From the NCBI GenBank assembly GCA_030152625.1, contig JASLJD010000079.1, forward strand, positions 1-7,609: a stretch of 7,609 nt of DNA, given 5' to 3'. Below are positions 6,565-7,609 of the stretch, piece by piece. This stretch comes from Erysipelothrix sp. (GTDB taxonomy: Bacteria; Bacillota_I; Bacilli_A; Erysipelotrichales; Erysipelotrichaceae). A program made the translations under genes and the position numbers. Position 1 is the first letter of the stretch. Each line of letters opens with the position of its first letter. The notes below the pieces were generated by a model. The model was given only the letters and a program-made list of their open reading frames with translations. It was not told the DNA's origin and did no database searches.

Positions 6565-6599
6565 AACTCTTATGCTGAACTTAGCATAAGAGTTTTTTT
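6565..6599 (+). terminator. Operon-end intrinsic terminator
   Basis: AACTCTTATGCT (6565-6576) pairs perfectly with AGCATAAGAGTT (6583-6594) around GAACTT, giving a 12-bp stem followed by seven Ts (6593-6599). It starts 3 bases after the stop of the GyrI-like gene and should end transcripts of the whole operon. Confidence 0.93.
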
Positions 6600-6624
6600 A
6601 TTGTCAAGCGAATGGTTTATTCAA

Positions 6625-6643
6625 TTTAAAGAGCATCTTTAAA
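6625..6643. repeat. Short perfect inverted repeat
   Basis: TTTAAAGA (6625-6632) and TCTTTAAA (6636-6643) are perfect inverted arms around GCA. It lies between the two converging terminators, far from any start codon, so an operator role is unlikely. AT-rich chance pairing is possible. Confidence 0.4.
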
Positions 6644-6678
6644 AAACTTATTTAAGCACTAAACTTCATTAAAACCAT

Positions 6679-6705
6679 AAAAAAAGACTCGTCTAGGAGA
6701 GTCTT
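6679..6705 (-). terminator. Intrinsic terminator of the hemolysin III gene
   Basis: On the minus strand AAGACTC (6705-6699) pairs with GAGTCTT (6690-6684) around an 8-base loop, and a run of seven Ts (the As at 6679-6685) overlaps and follows the stem end. There is no matching T-run for plus-strand reading, so it is one-directional. It lies about 90 bases past the hemolysin III stop. Confidence 0.85.
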
Positions 6706-6791
6706 GAAATTCAAGATGTTTCTTGAAGTGATCACTTGGATTCGATGATTCTCGTTGAATGCTTTCTTATGCTAACGAGGTTCAAAGCATC
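6706..6791 (-). other. Hairpin-rich 3' untranslated region of the hemolysin III gene
   Basis: Between the stop codon and the terminator the transcript can form two more hairpins. CTCGTT pairs with AACGAG (6751-6756 and 6774-6779), and TTCAAG pairs with CTTGAA around a 6-base loop (6710-6715 and 6722-6727). A perfect 12-bp palindrome AAGTGATCACTT (6726-6737) overlaps the latter. No open reading frame with a ribosome binding site is seen. It may be just a structured tail or the source of a small RNA. The whole gene-free stretch 6562-6791 holds this, the two terminators and the inverted repeat at 6625-6643. Confidence 0.4.
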
Positions 6792-7451
6792 TTATTGAGG
6801 CATCAAAAAGATAATAGCGACAAAATGAACAAGAACACCGGCGTTGATAAATAAATGCCAAATAAAATGATAGTAAGCTTTTTCTTGGCGCATATAGAAA
6901 TAAGTTCCAACACTGTAAAGAATACCACCAAGCGCAATCAATCCAACAAAGAGATAGCCTGAAGATCGAACAAGTTCAGGTATTAAAAATAGAGCAGTCC
7001 AACCCATGAGTAAATAAACACTCACACTCAATTTCGGGTTGGCTTTTTTACTGATGACTTTGTACATAATGCCGATTGTCACTAAGAGCCATTGAAATGC
7101 TGCTATTAAAATTCCCTTTAGACCACCAATAGCGTGCAGTGCAATCGGAGTATAAGAACCAGCGATTGCTACATAGATCATGCTGTGATCAAGAATCCTG
7201 AAAACAGTTTTGTGTTTGGTATTATAGGCCATTGCATGAAACAAAGTCGAAGTTAAAAGCATCAAAAAAATAGAAATAACAAAAATACCGTTACCAATTC
7301 CTAATAACCACCCAGCCTGAATGTATCCATAAATAGAGGCGAGCGGTAAAGATATCAGCATCAATGCAGCCATCACACCATGGGAAACAGTGTTGGCTAT
7401 TTCCTCCTCAAGAGGTAGATGCAACATTTTTTGAATAGACTGCGTTTTCAT
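6792..7451 (-). CDS. trhA: Hemolysin III family (TrhA/PAQR) membrane protein
   Basis: This 219-residue protein has about seven membrane segments and belongs to the hemolysin III/YqfA-TrhA branch of the PAQR superfamily, thought to act in membrane lipid homeostasis; the hemolysin name is historical. Family marks are present: EEEIANTVSHG (15-25) before the first segment, STLFH (68-72, the S-x3-H metal motif), RILDHSMIYVAIAGSYTP (85-102) with Asp88, and HFIWHLFINAGVLVHF (195-210) with H-x3-H at 195/199. These His and Asp residues form the expected zinc site, suggesting an active hydrolase-like core. AAGGAGG (7459-7465, minus strand) lies 7 bases before the ATG. The gene is transcribed alone, ends at the terminator at 6679-6705, and diverges from the gene at 7547. 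Whether it truly lyses cells cannot be told. Confidence 0.93.
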   Translation of the reverse strand: MKTQSIQKMLHLPLEEEIANTVSHGVMAALMLISLPLASIYGYIQAGWLLGIGNGIFVISIFLMLLTSTLFHAMAYNTKHKTVFRILDHSMIYVAIAGSYTPIALHAIGGLKGILIAAFQWLLVTIGIMYKVISKKANPKLSVSVYLLMGWTALFLIPELVRSSGYLFVGLIALGGILYSVGTYFYMRQEKAYYHFIWHLFINAGVLVHFVAIIFLMPQ

Positions 7452-7471
7452 AATAGTGCCTCCTTAAATCC

Positions 7472-7480
7472 ATAATATCA
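7472..7480 (-). promoter_or_regulatory. Extended -10 promoter of the hemolysin III gene
   Basis: Read on the minus strand, TGA-TATTAT (7480 to 7472) is an extended -10 matching five of six consensus bases. No good -35 is found at 17-18 bases. Transcription would start near 7465, at the ribosome binding site, giving a very short leader; that makes this call less certain. Confidence 0.4.
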
Positions 7481-7501
7481 TATGAATATGTTAAATAGAT
7501 G

Positions 7502-7510
7502 TGATATAAT
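7502..7510 (+). promoter_or_regulatory. Extended -10 promoter of the gene starting at 7547
   Basis: TGA-TATAAT (7502-7510) is a perfect extended -10. The -35 position (ATGAAT, 7482-7487, 17-base spacing) is weak. Transcription would begin near 7517, about 30 bases before the start codon, a normal leader length. Confidence 0.6.
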
Positions 7511-7546
7511 GTAATTAAAATTATTCGCTAAAAAGGAAGTGAAATA

Positions 7547-7609
7547 GTGAAGACAAAGAAGTTGATAGTAATTTTAACAGTTTTAATTTTTTCTTCAATG
7601 TTGAAAGCT
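7547..7609 (+). CDS. Probable secreted or membrane protein, N-terminal fragment (partial)
   Basis: Only 21 codons are inside the window. From a GTG start it reads MKTKKLIVILTVLIFSSMLKA: a basic start (KTKK), a hydrophobic core and a small-residue end, which looks like a signal peptide or a first membrane segment. AAAAGGAAG (7531-7539) precedes the GTG, with AGGA 9 bases from it, and a perfect extended -10 lies upstream, so the start is well placed even though GTG is less common. No lipobox cysteine is seen within the fragment. The product's function cannot be inferred. It diverges from the hemolysin III gene. Confidence 0.7.
   Translation, partial: MKTKKLIVILTVLIFSSMLKA

Noticed and set aside
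6568..6773. TCTTATGCT repeated at 6568-6576 and 6765-6773
   Set aside because: A 9-base match about 200 bases apart is weak, and one copy is part of a terminator stem; no sign of a mobile element.

Overview
The window reads as ordinary chromosome from a low-to-moderate-GC member of the Bacillota. The signs are strong AGGAGG-type ribosome binding sites, extended -10 promoters, hairpin plus T-run terminators, and the conserved Firmicute order rpsB-tsf-pyrH-frr-uppS-cdsA-rseP. An Erysipelotrichia-like host is my guess from gene order and protein character; I could not confirm it. I see no phage, insertion sequence, CRISPR array, tRNA or rRNA.

Layout. Positions 1-180 (minus) hold the 5' end of a secreted D-Ala-D-Ala carboxypeptidase-like gene. 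It diverges from the main operon across a 275-base gap that carries the rpsB promoter and a potentially structured rpsB leader. Next come rpsB (456-1307) and tsf (1349-2230), closed by a hairpin terminator or attenuator at 2246-2271. Right behind it is a tightly packed set: pyrH, frr, uppS, cdsA and rseP (2286-6086). An internal extended -10 promoter sits on the end of rseP and drives a small GyrI-like protein of unknown role (6118-6561), followed by a strong terminator. The next 230 bases (6562-6791) hold two converging terminators and a hairpin-rich stretch but no gene. A hemolysin III/TrhA membrane protein lies on the minus strand (6792-7451). A new plus-strand gene with a signal-peptide-like start begins at 7547 and runs off the end.

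Function. The operon links translation (S2, EF-Ts, RRF), nucleotide supply (UMP kinase, leading to UTP and CTP), the cell-wall lipid carrier (UppS), CDP-diacylglycerol for phospholipids (CdsA, which uses CTP), and membrane stress proteolysis (RseP). The dxr gene, usually found between cdsA and rseP, is absent, as are proS and polC, which often follow rseP.

I did not find a convincing new biological system. The items most worth a second look are the possible structured rpsB leader, the arginine-rich C-terminal tail of S2, a Glu-to-Asn change in a conserved UppS motif, the missing dxr, and the unassigned GyrI-like gene.
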